Part shown: one piece after another, positions 37,815-46,812 of the stretch | How the letters are laid out: each line of letters begins with the position of its first letter | Position numbering within the stretch: the first letter of the stretch is position 1 | Assembly (NCBI RefSeq): GCF_000482865.1 | Contig: NZ_AXWW01000006.1 | Location: 150,490 to 214,489, forward strand | Length of the DNA: 64,000 bases | DNA from: Actinokineospora inagensis DSM 44258 | Lineage (GTDB): Bacteria; Actinomycetota; Actinomycetes; Mycobacteriales; Pseudonocardiaceae | Reading direction: 5' to 3' | The notes under the pieces: generated by a model | Database searches by the model: none | Told to the model about the DNA's origin: nothing | The model's input: the letters and a program-made list of their open reading frames with translations, nothing else | Made by a program: the position numbers and the translations under genes

Positions 37815-38378
37815 TACCTGTATCCTTTTCTTCGCAGTGGTGTGCGTACTGCTGTCCGCACACGTCCCGGTGGGCTGGTTCACGCCGTTGACCACCGGGT
37901 CCACGCAACTGGTCCGCCCGGTCCGTTGGCGGGAGTGGCGACTCCCGTCACGGGCCGGTCGGCCTCATCACCCCCTCGCACACGACCGCCCGGTCCCGGC
38001 GAAGTTGTCCGGACATCGGGTGTATCGCGTGGAAGGTGGCGGCCTCGGTGCCTTTACATGACGGGGTGACGAACAGGGCGTTCGCAACAGACTGTCCTAT
38101 CCAGACAGTCCGGACCCCGGTCACGGCAGGCCGACCCGCAGCGCTGCGAACAGCCCGGTCTGCCCCCGGTACACCGTTTGACACCGCGCCGTAACGGGCA
38201 CTGTCAAGGCGGGGGAAGCCGAACCCGGCATCGGTGTGGGCGTCTGCACCGCGAACAGCGACGACTCGATCACAAGCCGGGTCGGTGGTTCGCGGAAAAC
38301 CTCGGTAGGACGGCACAGGTGACGACAGGTGTCGACGCGGTGACCGCACGCGGCGGACCCGTACACGCGGTAAGGCCA
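37815..38378. other. 564-bp non-coding gap within the pst/surface block
   Basis: No convincing gene. It contains a perfect 7-bp inverted repeat (38090-38096/38104-38110) and TTTGACA/TGTCAA arms at 38178-38207 that form an inverted repeat. TTGACA at 38207-38202 on the minus strand could be a -35 for the downstream binding-protein gene, but no matching -10 was found. Confidence 0.45.
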
Positions 38379-40856
38379 TCAGGTCCTCGCCCGGGAGCCG
38401 TACTGGGCGAGCAGCGGACCGCCGACGGTGGCCAGCGCGCCGGTCACCAGCAGACCCGCGAGCAGGTAGCGCAGCACCCAGCCGACCGGGGTGGACGGGG
38501 TGTCCTTGCTCTGCGCGACCGGCTTGGTCTCCGCGGTCGCGGCACTGCCTGCGGCAGGCGCCGGACCGGGCGCGGGCACCGCCTGCGGGGCCGGGGGGTT
38601 GGCGGCGTCACCCGGCAGGGCACCGCCGGTGTTGGTGCCGCCCGAGCCACCGGTGCTCGTCCCCGGGGTCGAGGTGCCGCCGCCGGTCTCGGCGGGGGCG
38701 GGCGGCTTGATGCCCGCGTCCCGCTCGATCACCTTCGCCGTGGCCTCGGCCTGCTCGCGCATCGCCTGCGGCAGCGGGACGTAGCCCAGCGGCAGCTTGC
38801 CGATGCCCTCGCCGTTCTGCTGCCCGCCGTTGGTGGTGTACCGCAGGAAGGTGGCGAAGTCCTTGCCCAGGTCCTTGCTGATCATCGACGGGGTGGTCGC
38901 CGCGTAGGTGACCGCGGGCAGCGGGTAGGCGTTGTCCGCCTTGGCCTGGGTGTTGGTGACCCGCACCCCGGCGACCGGGGTCGAGGTCATCTCGGCGACA
39001 CCGGCGAGGATCGAGTCGGCGGTGGGGGCGACGAACTTGCCCGCCGCGTTGCGCAGCTTCGCGGTGTAGAGGCCGTAGCGGGCGGCGGTGGCGGTGTCGA
39101 CCACGGCGAGCATCGCGCGCTTGCCGACCACCTGCCTGCCGACCCGCTGGTACGCGGGCAGGCTCGGGTTGTTCGGGTCGTGCTGGCCGTTGGGCTCCTT
39201 GCCCAGGCTGTCGCCGCGGTTGACCGAGCGGCCCGCCTCGTGCATGTCGGCGGCCAGCGGGCGGCGGGTGCCGGTGCAGATCGGCGCGACCACGCTGTTG
39301 ACCTTGATGTCGACGCAGGTCTGGTCGGCCTTGGGGAAGTTCGTCACCGGCAGGGACACGCCCTGGAAGTTCTTGTTGACCTTCATGCCCCACTGGTCGG
39401 CGGTGCCGTTGAGCCAGGCGCGGGCGTCCGCGTCGGCGTTGACGTACTCCCACAGCGTGGACGTGGCGTCCATGTCGACCGAGGAGGCGAGCGCGTCGAC
39501 GGTCTGCATGGTGAACGAGTAGTCCGCGAACGACGGGTTGAGCGCCTGGAACTCGGGGTCGTTGCTCAGCCGGGTCGGGTTGCCCTTGAGGTAGGCCTGC
39601 GCGCCGGGCACCGAGTCCGAATAGGACTGGGTGAGCAGCTTGGCGATCAGCCGGGGGTTCAGGTTCAGCTCACCGATCGGCTGGCCGTCGTTGGCGATGA
39701 CCTCCGGTGGCGCGTCGACCCTGGGTTGTCGCTCCATGATGAACGCGACCGTGTACGCCGACACCGCGACCGGCGCGTACACCGGTGGCTGCCCGGTCGG
39801 CACCGTCGCCGGGTCCGCCGGTCGGGCCAGGAACACCATGCCCGGCTCGTCGCTGACCAGGATCTCGCGGGCCTGCCGGTCCGGCATCTGGACGAACCCG
39901 AAGACCGGGCCGGTGCCTGCGCACAGCGCGGGCTGCCAGCGCAGCACCGCGTCGGCGATGAACTCGTCGCCGGAGAGCGGCCGCTCCGCCCGGCCCAGCG
40001 CGCACGCCTCGCCGACCGGCAGGAAGTCCAGCCGGACCGGTGGCAGCCGGTTGTCCCAGTTGGACTGCTGCAGCGGGGAGGTGTCCAGGTAGTTGTGGTA
40101 GTGCCCGCCCGGCTCGCCGACCTTCTTGCCGTTGACCTCGGTGTCACCGCGCGGGACGACCACCAGCCAGCAGTTGCGCGCCTTGCCCGCGTCGGCGCCG
40201 CTGGAGCGCACCCGGCCGCAGTCGAGGCCCGGCGCCTCCAGGGTGGTCTGGACCTCGAAGTCGAGCTGACCGGTGCCGTTCTGCTGGGTGACGGCCTGCT
40301 GCACCTCGTTGGTGGTGCTGGCGTCGAAGTACCGCCCGTAGCCGGGTTCGCTGCTGGTCGTCGGGTCGCCGCTGACCGGGGTGAACGGCACGTAGGTGGC
40401 CAGGCCCGGTTTCTCGGTCTGCTGCGGCAGCTTCTCGTTGGGGTCGTGCAACTGCTCGGTGTAGCTGATCGAGCGCGACCACATGGCGGCCGAGTCGTAG
40501 GTGCCCAGCGGGGTGCCGTACTGGCACTGGTCGCGGCGCGGCCCGGTCGGGTCGTCGCCCCAACACTGCATGATCTGCAGGTAGTTCTTGCCCCGGGTGG
40601 AGTCGGTGGGGGTGCCGCCGGTCCAGGCCAGGTGCACGGTCTGGTTGATCAGGTCCTTGGTCTGCGACACGGTGAACTTCAGCGACGAGAACGCGCCCGC
40701 GCCCTGCACGGTCACCTTGGACGGGGTGTCCACCGCGGTGGGCGGCGCCTCGGCGACCGCCCGGCTCGGCAGCACGATCACCGTGGCCAGGGCCAGCATC
40801 ACCAACGCGAGCAGCAACCGGCCCGCGCGCTCCCCGGTGGAGATCCGCCTGATCAC
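38379..40856 (-). CDS. Large membrane-anchored PstS-like surface protein
   Basis: 825 residues: N-terminal signal/hydrophobic segment, then a long divergent binding-protein-like region (VTVQGAGAFSSLKFTVSQTK, MQCWGDDPTGPRRDQCQYGT). The closest PstS resemblance is GELNLNPRLIAKLLTQSYSD. A Gly/Thr/Pro-rich linker of about 90 residues, a hydrophobic helix (VLRYLLAGLLVTGALATVGG) and a short basic tail follow. Its start overlaps the upstream PstS-like stop by 4 nt (ATGA), so the two are coupled. Much larger than a normal PstS, it probably protrudes from the cell. The ligand is unknown. Confidence 0.75.
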   Translation of the reverse strand: MIRRISTGERAGRLLLALVMLALATVIVLPSRAVAEAPPTAVDTPSKVTVQGAGAFSSLKFTVSQTKDLINQTVHLAWTGGTPTDSTRGKNYLQIMQCWGDDPTGPRRDQCQYGTPLGTYDSAAMWSRSISYTEQLHDPNEKLPQQTEKPGLATYVPFTPVSGDPTTSSEPGYGRYFDASTTNEVQQAVTQQNGTGQLDFEVQTTLEAPGLDCGRVRSSGADAGKARNCWLVVVPRGDTEVNGKKVGEPGGHYHNYLDTSPLQQSNWDNRLPPVRLDFLPVGEACALGRAERPLSGDEFIADAVLRWQPALCAGTGPVFGFVQMPDRQAREILVSDEPGMVFLARPADPATVPTGQPPVYAPVAVSAYTVAFIMERQPRVDAPPEVIANDGQPIGELNLNPRLIAKLLTQSYSDSVPGAQAYLKGNPTRLSNDPEFQALNPSFADYSFTMQTVDALASSVDMDATSTLWEYVNADADARAWLNGTADQWGMKVNKNFQGVSLPVTNFPKADQTCVDIKVNSVVAPICTGTRRPLAADMHEAGRSVNRGDSLGKEPNGQHDPNNPSLPAYQRVGRQVVGKRAMLAVVDTATAARYGLYTAKLRNAAGKFVAPTADSILAGVAEMTSTPVAGVRVTNTQAKADNAYPLPAVTYAATTPSMISKDLGKDFATFLRYTTNGGQQNGEGIGKLPLGYVPLPQAMREQAEATAKVIERDAGIKPPAPAETGGGTSTPGTSTGGSGGTNTGGALPGDAANPPAPQAVPAPGPAPAAGSAATAETKPVAQSKDTPSTPVGWVLRYLLAGLLVTGALATVGGPLLAQYGSRART

Positions 40857-42469
40857 GACTTCCTCCGCATGAATCGCGCCACCAGCGGTGGTCCGGCGAC
40901 CACCATGACCATCAACACGACGGCCACGACGATCAGCAACGTGCCGTCGTCCTGCGGCAGGCTCACCGACACCGGGACCGCGGACACCGAGCCGTCCGAC
41001 CCCCCGTCGCCGGTGGTCCCGCCGTCCGCGGCTGTGCCGTCACCCGAGGTCGTGTCACCGCCGCCGCCCGACGCACCGGCCGCTCCCCCGGTTCCCGGGG
41101 TCGTCCCGCCCGTGTTGGTACCCGCGCCGCCGGACGAACCACCGCTCGACGTGCCACCGGTGCCACTGGTGCCGCCGCCGCTCGCCGCGGGCTTGCCCGA
41201 GACGTCGCACTGGGTCGGGCCACCCTTCTTGTCACAGGCCGTGGGGTGCGGCGCGGTGACGGCCAGCGTGTTCGTGCCGTTGTTGGAGAACGTGGGGTTG
41301 TTGCACTTGCCGATGTCGGTGGGCTTCTTCGTCGAGCCGGGGATCTTGGCCACCTGCTCCAGACCGGCCTGCACCAGGTTGATCGGCAGCGGCGAGAAGC
41401 CGAGCCGGTCGGCGGACTGCTGGCCCTCGCAGAGGAAGTAGTAGGCGAAGTCGGACAGCGTCCGACCCTTCTGCTCGTCGAACTTCCCGGTCACCACCGT
41501 CGGCAGGATCATGTAGCTGTAGCTGGACATCGGGTAGGTGCGGTCGTCGCCGTCGCTGTAGACCTGGGTGAGGTCCTGGGTCAGGTCGGTCGGGTTGATC
41601 TGCGCCTTGAGCAGCGCCACGGCGACCGCCTGCGCGGTCGGGCTGACGTAGAAGCCCGCCTGGTTCAGCAGCTTGGCGACCGGGAAGCCCGCGTTCTTGG
41701 CGTAGGAGTACTCGACGTAGGTGATCGAGCCCTCCGACTGCGCCTGCCGCACGTAGTTGGAGACGCCGATCGAGCCGTTCTGCGCGATGATCCCCTGGTA
41801 CGACGGGAAGTTCGAGGTGAACCCGCACGGGGTCTGGGCGCGGCCCGCCTTGTGGCAGAAGTCGTCCCAGATGCCGCCGTACCGGTTGGCCATGTACGCG
41901 GTGAACTGGGCGCTGGACCCGGAGCCGTCGGAGCGCACCACCGGGATGATCTGGCGGGCGGGCAGCTTCAACGACGGGTTGTCCGCGGCGATCTGCGGGT
42001 CGTTCCACATGGTGATGTTGCGGGTGAAGATCTTGGTGACCGTCTCGCCGGAGAGCCGCAGGTTGGTCACCCGCTTGCCACCGATGTTGATGTTGTACAT
42101 CAGCGAGGTGCCACCGGCCACGATCGGCATGTAGGAGTAGCTGCCCGCGGGCGGCGGGTAGTCCTTGACACCGGCGTCGGTCAGGCCGTAGGGGATCTCG
42201 GAGACCGCGAAGTCGACCTGGTTGTTCTTGAACTGGTTGCGGCCGTCGGTGGAGCCGGTCGCGGCGAAGTTGACCCGGATGCCGAACTGCTGGACGTTCT
42301 TGCGCCACTGGTCGATCGCGTTGAAGCTCCACGTCGAGCCCGCGCCGCTGATCGGCACGTAGCCCTGCGCGGACGCGGTCGGGGCGAACCCGATCAGCAC
42401 CACGCCCAGGGTCACCAGCACGGTCAGCAGTGCCGCCGCCCGGCCGCGCGGGCGTGCCTGCGGTGTCAT
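40853..42469 (-). CDS. pstS: PstS-like phosphate-binding protein with C-terminal anchor
   Basis: 538 residues. After a signal peptide (TASA-QG) the PstS signatures appear: ISGAGSTWSFNAIDQW, NFAATGSTDGRNQFKNNQVD, FAVSEIPYG and IIPVVRSDGSGSSAQFTAYM, the last being the phosphate-binding RSDGSG loop. Instead of a lipobox it has a Gly/Ser/Thr-rich stalk of about 110 residues, a transmembrane helix (LLIVVAVVLMVMVVAGPPLV) and an RFMRRKS tail. It overlaps pstA and the next gene by ATGA. It is the most credible phosphate receptor for PstCAB here. Confidence 0.88.
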   Translation of the reverse strand: MTPQARPRGRAAALLTVLVTLGVVLIGFAPTASAQGYVPISGAGSTWSFNAIDQWRKNVQQFGIRVNFAATGSTDGRNQFKNNQVDFAVSEIPYGLTDAGVKDYPPPAGSYSYMPIVAGGTSLMYNINIGGKRVTNLRLSGETVTKIFTRNITMWNDPQIAADNPSLKLPARQIIPVVRSDGSGSSAQFTAYMANRYGGIWDDFCHKAGRAQTPCGFTSNFPSYQGIIAQNGSIGVSNYVRQAQSEGSITYVEYSYAKNAGFPVAKLLNQAGFYVSPTAQAVAVALLKAQINPTDLTQDLTQVYSDGDDRTYPMSSYSYMILPTVVTGKFDEQKGRTLSDFAYYFLCEGQQSADRLGFSPLPINLVQAGLEQVAKIPGSTKKPTDIGKCNNPTFSNNGTNTLAVTAPHPTACDKKGGPTQCDVSGKPAASGGGTSGTGGTSSGGSSGGAGTNTGGTTPGTGGAAGASGGGGDTTSGDGTAADGGTTGDGGSDGSVSAVPVSVSLPQDDGTLLIVVAVVLMVMVVAGPPLVARFMRRKS

Positions 42470-43845
42470 GACGAGACTCCTTGCTGCGGTTTCGGGGTCG
42501 AGCGGAACGCGGGGCGGGGGTTGAGGAGCTCGTCGGTCAGCGGGTTGGCGGGCGCCCGCTTGGCGGCGATGTAGCGCTCGCGGTCGCGCACCGACTGGCG
42601 GTCCCGGCGGCGCGACTGCCCCGCGGAGAGCTGGCCCGCGCCGCGGCCGCCGATGATCCTGGCCAGCCCGAACAGCACGAACACCAGCAGCAGCAGCACC
42701 GTGGCGGCGCCGAACGCGCGGATCCGCATGGTCTCCTCCGAGGAGGACACCATCTGGAAGGTGGCCAGCGGCAGCGAGACCTGCGGGTCGACGAACGGGT
42801 TGAGGTTCAGGTACGGGGTGAAGCCCGCCGCGATCAGCACCGGCGAGGTCTCGCCGACACCGCGCGCGGTGGCCAGCAGCACGCTGGTGGTCAGGCCGGA
42901 CCGGGCGGTGGGCAGCACGACGTGCCAGGCGGTGCGGAGCTGACCGGAGCCCAGCGCGAGCGAGGCCTCCTTCAGCGACGACGGCACCAGCCGCAGCACC
43001 ACGTCCGCGGCCCGGATCATGATCGGCAGCATCATGATGCTGATCGCGCAGCCCGCGGCGAAGCCGGACCGCTCGAAGCCGAGCAGCAGGATCAGCGAGG
43101 CGTAGATGAACAACCCGGCCACGATGGACGGCAGCGCGGTCATCGCCTCGACGATGGTGCGCACCAGCCGGGTGAACGCGCCGCGGGTCTCGTTCAGGAA
43201 CACCGCGGTGGTCAGTCCCAGCGGGACGGTGATGATCAGCGCGATGGAGATCTGCTCCAGGGTGCCGACCGCGGCGTGCAGGATGCCGCCGAGCTCAAGC
43301 GGGTCCAGGGTGCCCGCGTCGGCCATGTCCTGGGTCCAGAAGTTGCTCAGCCAGATGACCCGCCAGCCCTTGATCACCGGGTAGGCGATGATCCACACCA
43401 GCGCCGCGAAGACGAGCAGCGCCGCGCTGTGCACCACCGCGGAGACCAGCTTGTCCCGCACGATCAGCGCGTCCTCCTCCAGCGACACGAGCAGCGCGTA
43501 GAGGGCGAGGAACAGCGGGTAGGCGATGGCGATGAAGCCGACCACGCCGGAGAACGGGGCGATCTGGTCGAACAGCACACCGGTCAGCGCCACCGACGCG
43601 ACCAGCGCGCCGATCATGGCGACCACGTCGGTGCGGCGGATCGACCGGGTGTCCCGGCGCACCTCCGGCTTCAGCGGTCGCGGCGCGGCGGCGGCCGGGG
43701 TGGGTCCGGTGTGGACGGTGGTGACCGGCTGGGTGGCGTCCGGCTCGGCGTGGTGGCGACCGCCGGGCACGGTGAGCGGCAGGGTCACCTGCTGGGACTG
43801 CGCGGGTTGCTGGGAGTGCACGGTGGGGTGCTCCGTCGTCGACAT
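42466..43845 (-). CDS. pstA: Phosphate ABC transporter permease PstA
   Basis: 459 residues. The permease core has six helices, with the inner-membrane EAA-type region ASLALGSGQLRTAWHVVLPTARSG and the PstA-like TARGVGETSPVLIAAG. It carries a soluble N-terminal extension of about 80 residues (Gln/Pro/His-rich) and a basic C-terminal tail of about 60 residues, both longer than usual. The ATG at 43845 overlaps the pstC stop by one base (TGATG). Confidence 0.92.
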   Translation of the reverse strand: MSTTEHPTVHSQQPAQSQQVTLPLTVPGGRHHAEPDATQPVTTVHTGPTPAAAAPRPLKPEVRRDTRSIRRTDVVAMIGALVASVALTGVLFDQIAPFSGVVGFIAIAYPLFLALYALLVSLEEDALIVRDKLVSAVVHSAALLVFAALVWIIAYPVIKGWRVIWLSNFWTQDMADAGTLDPLELGGILHAAVGTLEQISIALIITVPLGLTTAVFLNETRGAFTRLVRTIVEAMTALPSIVAGLFIYASLILLLGFERSGFAAGCAISIMMLPIMIRAADVVLRLVPSSLKEASLALGSGQLRTAWHVVLPTARSGLTTSVLLATARGVGETSPVLIAAGFTPYLNLNPFVDPQVSLPLATFQMVSSSEETMRIRAFGAATVLLLLVFVLFGLARIIGGRGAGQLSAGQSRRRDRQSVRDRERYIAAKRAPANPLTDELLNPRPAFRSTPKPQQGVSS

Positions 43846-44867
43846 CAGGCGTCGCTCCCCTGGCCGGAGCGGCTGCGGGCGATCACCGCGGAGGCGGCGA
43901 AGTTGACCACCAGGGTGAGCATGAACAGCGCGAGACCGGCGGCCATCAGCGCGCCGAGGCCGAACGGGCTGGCCGCGCCCCACTGCTGGGCGATCAGCGC
44001 GGACACCGAGTTCGCGCCCGCCCCGAGGATGTGCGGCTGGATCACGAAGATCGGCGAGATGATCAGCGCGACGGCGATGGTCTCGCCGAGCGCCCGGCCG
44101 AGGCCGAGCATGGTGCCGCCGATCATGCCGCTGCGCCCGAACGGGAGCACGACGCTGCGGATCATGCCCCAGCGGGTGGAGCCGAGCGCGTAGGCGCCCT
44201 CGCGCTCGCCCTGCGGCGCCTGGGTGAACGACTCGCGCATCACCGAGCAGATGAACGGCATGATCATGAAACCGACCACCAGCCCGGCCCAGAAGGTCGA
44301 GGTGGCGTAGACGGTCTCCGGCGAGAGCGGGTTGTCCGGGTCGGCCTGCGGCACCGACAGGAACGGGATCCAGCCGAACTGGATGGACAGCCAGCGCGGG
44401 ATGTCGGTGCCCCGCCACTGCAGCAGGGTCGAGCCGAACAGGCCGTAGACGACGCTGGGCACCGCGGCCATCAGGTCGATCGCGCTGGTGAGGAACCGCT
44501 TGAGCCAGCGGGGCGCGTACTCGGAGATGAACAGCGCCATGCCCAGGGCCAGCGGGAAGGCCACCACCAGGGCGACCGAGGCGATCAGCAGCGTGCCGAC
44601 CAGCACCGCGGCGATGCCGAAGTTGCGCGAGTCCGGCTGCCAGGTCTGCGTGGTGAAGAAGCTGAACCCCGCCACCGAGAACGCGTCGAGGCCGCGGATG
44701 AGCAGGAAGACGCCGACCGTCGCCATCAGACCGAGCACGGTGAACCCGGCGCCGCGCAGCACACCGCGGAACACCCGGTCGATGCCGCCCGGGAGGGACA
44801 CCCGCCTGCGCGGGGCGTCCGGGGTCGCGTGCCCGACCGGGTCGGGCACGTCGATCAACTGGGTCAT
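43845..44867 (-). CDS. pstC: Phosphate ABC transporter permease PstC
   Basis: 340 residues, six helices. FPLALGMALFISEYAPRWLK, IDLMAAVPSVVYGLFG, the loop EREGAYALGSTRWGMIRSVVLPFGRSG and GLGRALGETIAVALI are PstC signatures. The first gene of the block. The start is ATG 44867 (MTQLIDVPDPV) after GGAGC. A PHO-box-like repeat lies about 70-100 bp upstream. Confidence 0.93.
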   Translation of the reverse strand: MTQLIDVPDPVGHATPDAPRRRVSLPGGIDRVFRGVLRGAGFTVLGLMATVGVFLLIRGLDAFSVAGFSFFTTQTWQPDSRNFGIAAVLVGTLLIASVALVVAFPLALGMALFISEYAPRWLKRFLTSAIDLMAAVPSVVYGLFGSTLLQWRGTDIPRWLSIQFGWIPFLSVPQADPDNPLSPETVYATSTFWAGLVVGFMIMPFICSVMRESFTQAPQGEREGAYALGSTRWGMIRSVVLPFGRSGMIGGTMLGLGRALGETIAVALIISPIFVIQPHILGAGANSVSALIAQQWGAASPFGLGALMAAGLALFMLTLVVNFAASAVIARSRSGQGSDA

Positions 44868-44937
44868 CTGGGGTTGCTCCGAGTCCGCGGGTGCCGTACG
44901 GGCGTGACGCGGGCAAGCCAAGGCTGCCGAGTTGTCC

Positions 44938-44970
44938 GCCGCTGAATGCGAGCGTGAACAACGGACGAAC
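44938..44970 (-). promoter_or_regulatory. PHO-box-like direct repeats upstream of pstC
   Basis: Read on the minus strand, three consecutive 11-bp units begin GTTCGTC, GTTCACG and CATTCAG. The actinomycete PhoP site is made of 11-bp direct repeats with GTTCACC; matches are 5, 6 and 4 of 7. The position and orientation upstream of pstC fit phosphate-starvation control. Confidence 0.5.
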
Positions 44971-45033
44971 GACTACTCTTCGCACATCCCGGATAGGCCA
45001 AACGGAAGCGCTGGGAATAGGCGGTTGTGCGCA

Positions 45034-45387
45034 TCAGAAATGCACCACTCGCGGGAGGTCCGCGACCGGGGAGTTGGCGACGAGTCCGAGGAAACTGCGG
45101 CACGCGTACTGCGCCTGCACGCGCCGGTGGTACTTGCGGCTGGAGACGGCGAGATCGCTGCCCGCCAACCGGACGCGCCACGACCACAGTTGCGAGGGGG
45201 TCTCCCTGGCGGTGGTCGCGGAAATCTCGGACAATCGGGTGCGCAGCTCGAGCAGTGCCCGCGAGCACATCTCGGCGTCGGAGAACCGGTGTGCGGCCTG
45301 GCCGAGGCTGCGGTTGTTAGCGGAGAGGAATCGCCAGGTCACCGCGTCGTCGGTGGATCTGTAGATCTGGAAGCGGGCGACCGCCAT
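45034..45387 (-). CDS. DUF1508 (YegP-like) protein
   Basis: 117 residues. ARFQIYRSTDDAVTWRFLSANNRSLGQA is the DUF1508 pattern (F-x-I-Y ... W-R ... N), followed by EMCSRALLELRTRL and RRVQAQYACRSFLGLV. Single-copy YegP-like proteins are small and uncharacterised. Start ATG 45387 after GGGAGA. It is transcribed away from the HTH gene and ends about 100 bp before the PHO-box region. Confidence 0.7.
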   Translation of the reverse strand: MAVARFQIYRSTDDAVTWRFLSANNRSLGQAAHRFSDAEMCSRALLELRTRLSEISATTARETPSQLWSWRVRLAGSDLAVSSRKYHRRVQAQYACRSFLGLVANSPVADLPRVVHF

Positions 45388-45727
45388 CGGGTTTCTCCCA
45401 TCAACTGGTACACCCCGACGTCTGCGCGAATCGTCTGGTTCGCCGGTGGCAGGCAGAACAAGGACAGATGTCGCACAGGTTGCGATCACGCTCACGACGG
45501 ACGACGGCGCACCAATTGTCACAATTCGGAAACCAGATGTAACGCTTTCGCGGTTATAAACCGCGTGCGGTGGCGGAAAATCACCACCGGATGATCAGGT
45601 AAAAGGCGTAAACACGCACAGACGGTACCGATCACGTCACGCAGCAGCGCGGCGGCAACCTTTTCGCTCGAACCTGGGTCCGCATTCTTCCGGCGCGTTC
45701 GCGCCGACACCGGGCGAAGCGTTCTGA
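45388..45727. other. Intergenic region with palindrome
   Basis: 340 bp, noticeably less GC-rich than its surroundings. CGCGGTT-ATA-AACCGCG at 45549-45565 is a perfect 7-bp inverted repeat of operator size, in the upstream region of the DUF1508 gene. No convincing gene. Confidence 0.5.
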
Positions 45728-46192
45728 CTACTCTTCGGAATTCTCACCGGAACGGAGCATCCGGACCAGCTCGACGGTGCCGACGCCGCACAGCGCGGCC
45801 AGCGACTCCAGCGCGCCGATGTCCAGGTCGCGGGAGTTGGCGGCGTGCCTGGCCACCTCGGTGGCCGCCCAGCGGCGGGCCGGGGCCAGCTCCGGGTGCC
45901 GGTCGTTCGCCAATTCGCTCAGGTCGACCTTCAGCGACGCCGGGTACTCCTCGTGGCTGACCTGGTCGTGCACCCGCTCCAGCAGGTCGTGCGGGGAAGC
46001 CTCCAGCGCGGTGCACAACTGCACGAAGCGGACGACGGTGCAGGACCGGGTGCCGGTCTCGTAGGACGCCAGCGCCTGCGCCGAGAGCTCGTTGGGCAAC
46101 CGCTGCACCAACTGCGCCCGGGTCCAGCGCCTGCGCATGCGCAACTGCTGCAGCTCGCGCCCCAGCGCGCGCTGGTAGGCCACACCGTCCAC
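45728..46192 (-). CDS. XRE-type helix-turn-helix regulator
   Basis: 154 residues. AYQRALGRELQQLRMRRRWT, then AQLVQRLPNELSAQALASYE and RFVQLCTALEASPHDLLERV, form an XRE DNA-binding domain. The C-terminal region is DIGALESLAALCGVGTVELVRML. The start is GTG 46192 after CGGGGGA with six-base spacing. It resembles small actinomycete developmental XRE regulators; the target is unknown. The palindrome at 45549 in the intergenic region downstream is a candidate site. Confidence 0.8.
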   Translation of the reverse strand: MDGVAYQRALGRELQQLRMRRRWTRAQLVQRLPNELSAQALASYETGTRSCTVVRFVQLCTALEASPHDLLERVHDQVSHEEYPASLKVDLSELANDRHPELAPARRWAATEVARHAANSRDLDIGALESLAALCGVGTVELVRMLRSGENSEE

Positions 46193-46542
46193 GCCAGTTC
46201 CCCCGTCCCGAATCCACACCGCGCCACCCCTGGGCAGCGCGCTGACCTGCGGTTTCCCCGATTGTTGACACGTTACGCACATTTGCGCGCGACGCACCCC
46301 GCACGGGCAGGTTGTTCCACCATCGAGTGAGACCGCACCGGGTGAACTACACACTGCGTAGAGGTGGCCTGGACCACTGCCTTACCGGCCGGTAGGTCTG
46401 GACCAGCGCCATCCGCCAGCGGATACTTCCCTGGCACCAGGCTCAACGGGACCCGCGTCGAGGCCCGTCGCCCCCCTCCTTCGACGGGGCGGGACCCGAG
46501 CGAGTGCGCGCCCGGGGTCGGTGGTGCCGCACCGGCCCCGGG
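46193..46542. other. Intergenic region upstream of the HTH gene
   Basis: 350 bp between the HTH start and the DUF202 pair end. It contains TTGTTGACACGTTACGC at 46263, which could provide a promoter -35, but no matched -10 was verified. No gene seen. Confidence 0.4.
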
Positions 46543-46812
46543 TCACCCGCTCAGCAGGGTGAGCACCGTGACGACGCCGGGGGCGACCGCGAGCAGACCG
46601 GTCCACGCGGGCAGCGGCCTGTCCTGTTTCCGGTAGCGCGCGGCACCACAGAGGACCATCGTGAGCGCGCAGGTCATCACCGCGAGCCCGCCGACCAGTC
46701 CGGGAAACCCGTGGTGACCGTGCATGAGCAGCGCGCCGACGGCCGCGCAGGACAGTCCGGTGCGGGTCCAGGCGAGCCGGGTCCGCTCGGCCTGCAGCCC
46801 CCGGTCGGTCAC
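46543..46812 (-). CDS. DUF202 membrane protein (second of pair)
   Basis: 89 residues, three helices. QAERTRLAWTRTGLSCAAVG is the DUF202 motif (ER-T-LAW-RT-L). It starts at GTG 46812, overlapping the stop of its partner by 4 nt. Uncharacterised small membrane proteins, usually in such pairs in actinobacteria. Confidence 0.85.
   Translation of the reverse strand: MTDRGLQAERTRLAWTRTGLSCAAVGALLMHGHHGFPGLVGGLAVMTCALTMVLCGAARYRKQDRPLPAWTGLLAVAPGVVTVLTLLSG

Noticed and set aside
37948..38379. 143-codon minus-strand frame in the gap between the two PstS-like genes
   Set aside because: Arg/Pro/Val-rich with no domain and no start signal, and it spans the inverted repeats. Considered non-coding.
45519..45710. 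63-codon minus-strand frame between the DUF1508 and HTH genes
   Set aside because: Basic random-looking translation, no ribosome-binding site and no motif. It overlaps the palindrome and is treated as intergenic.
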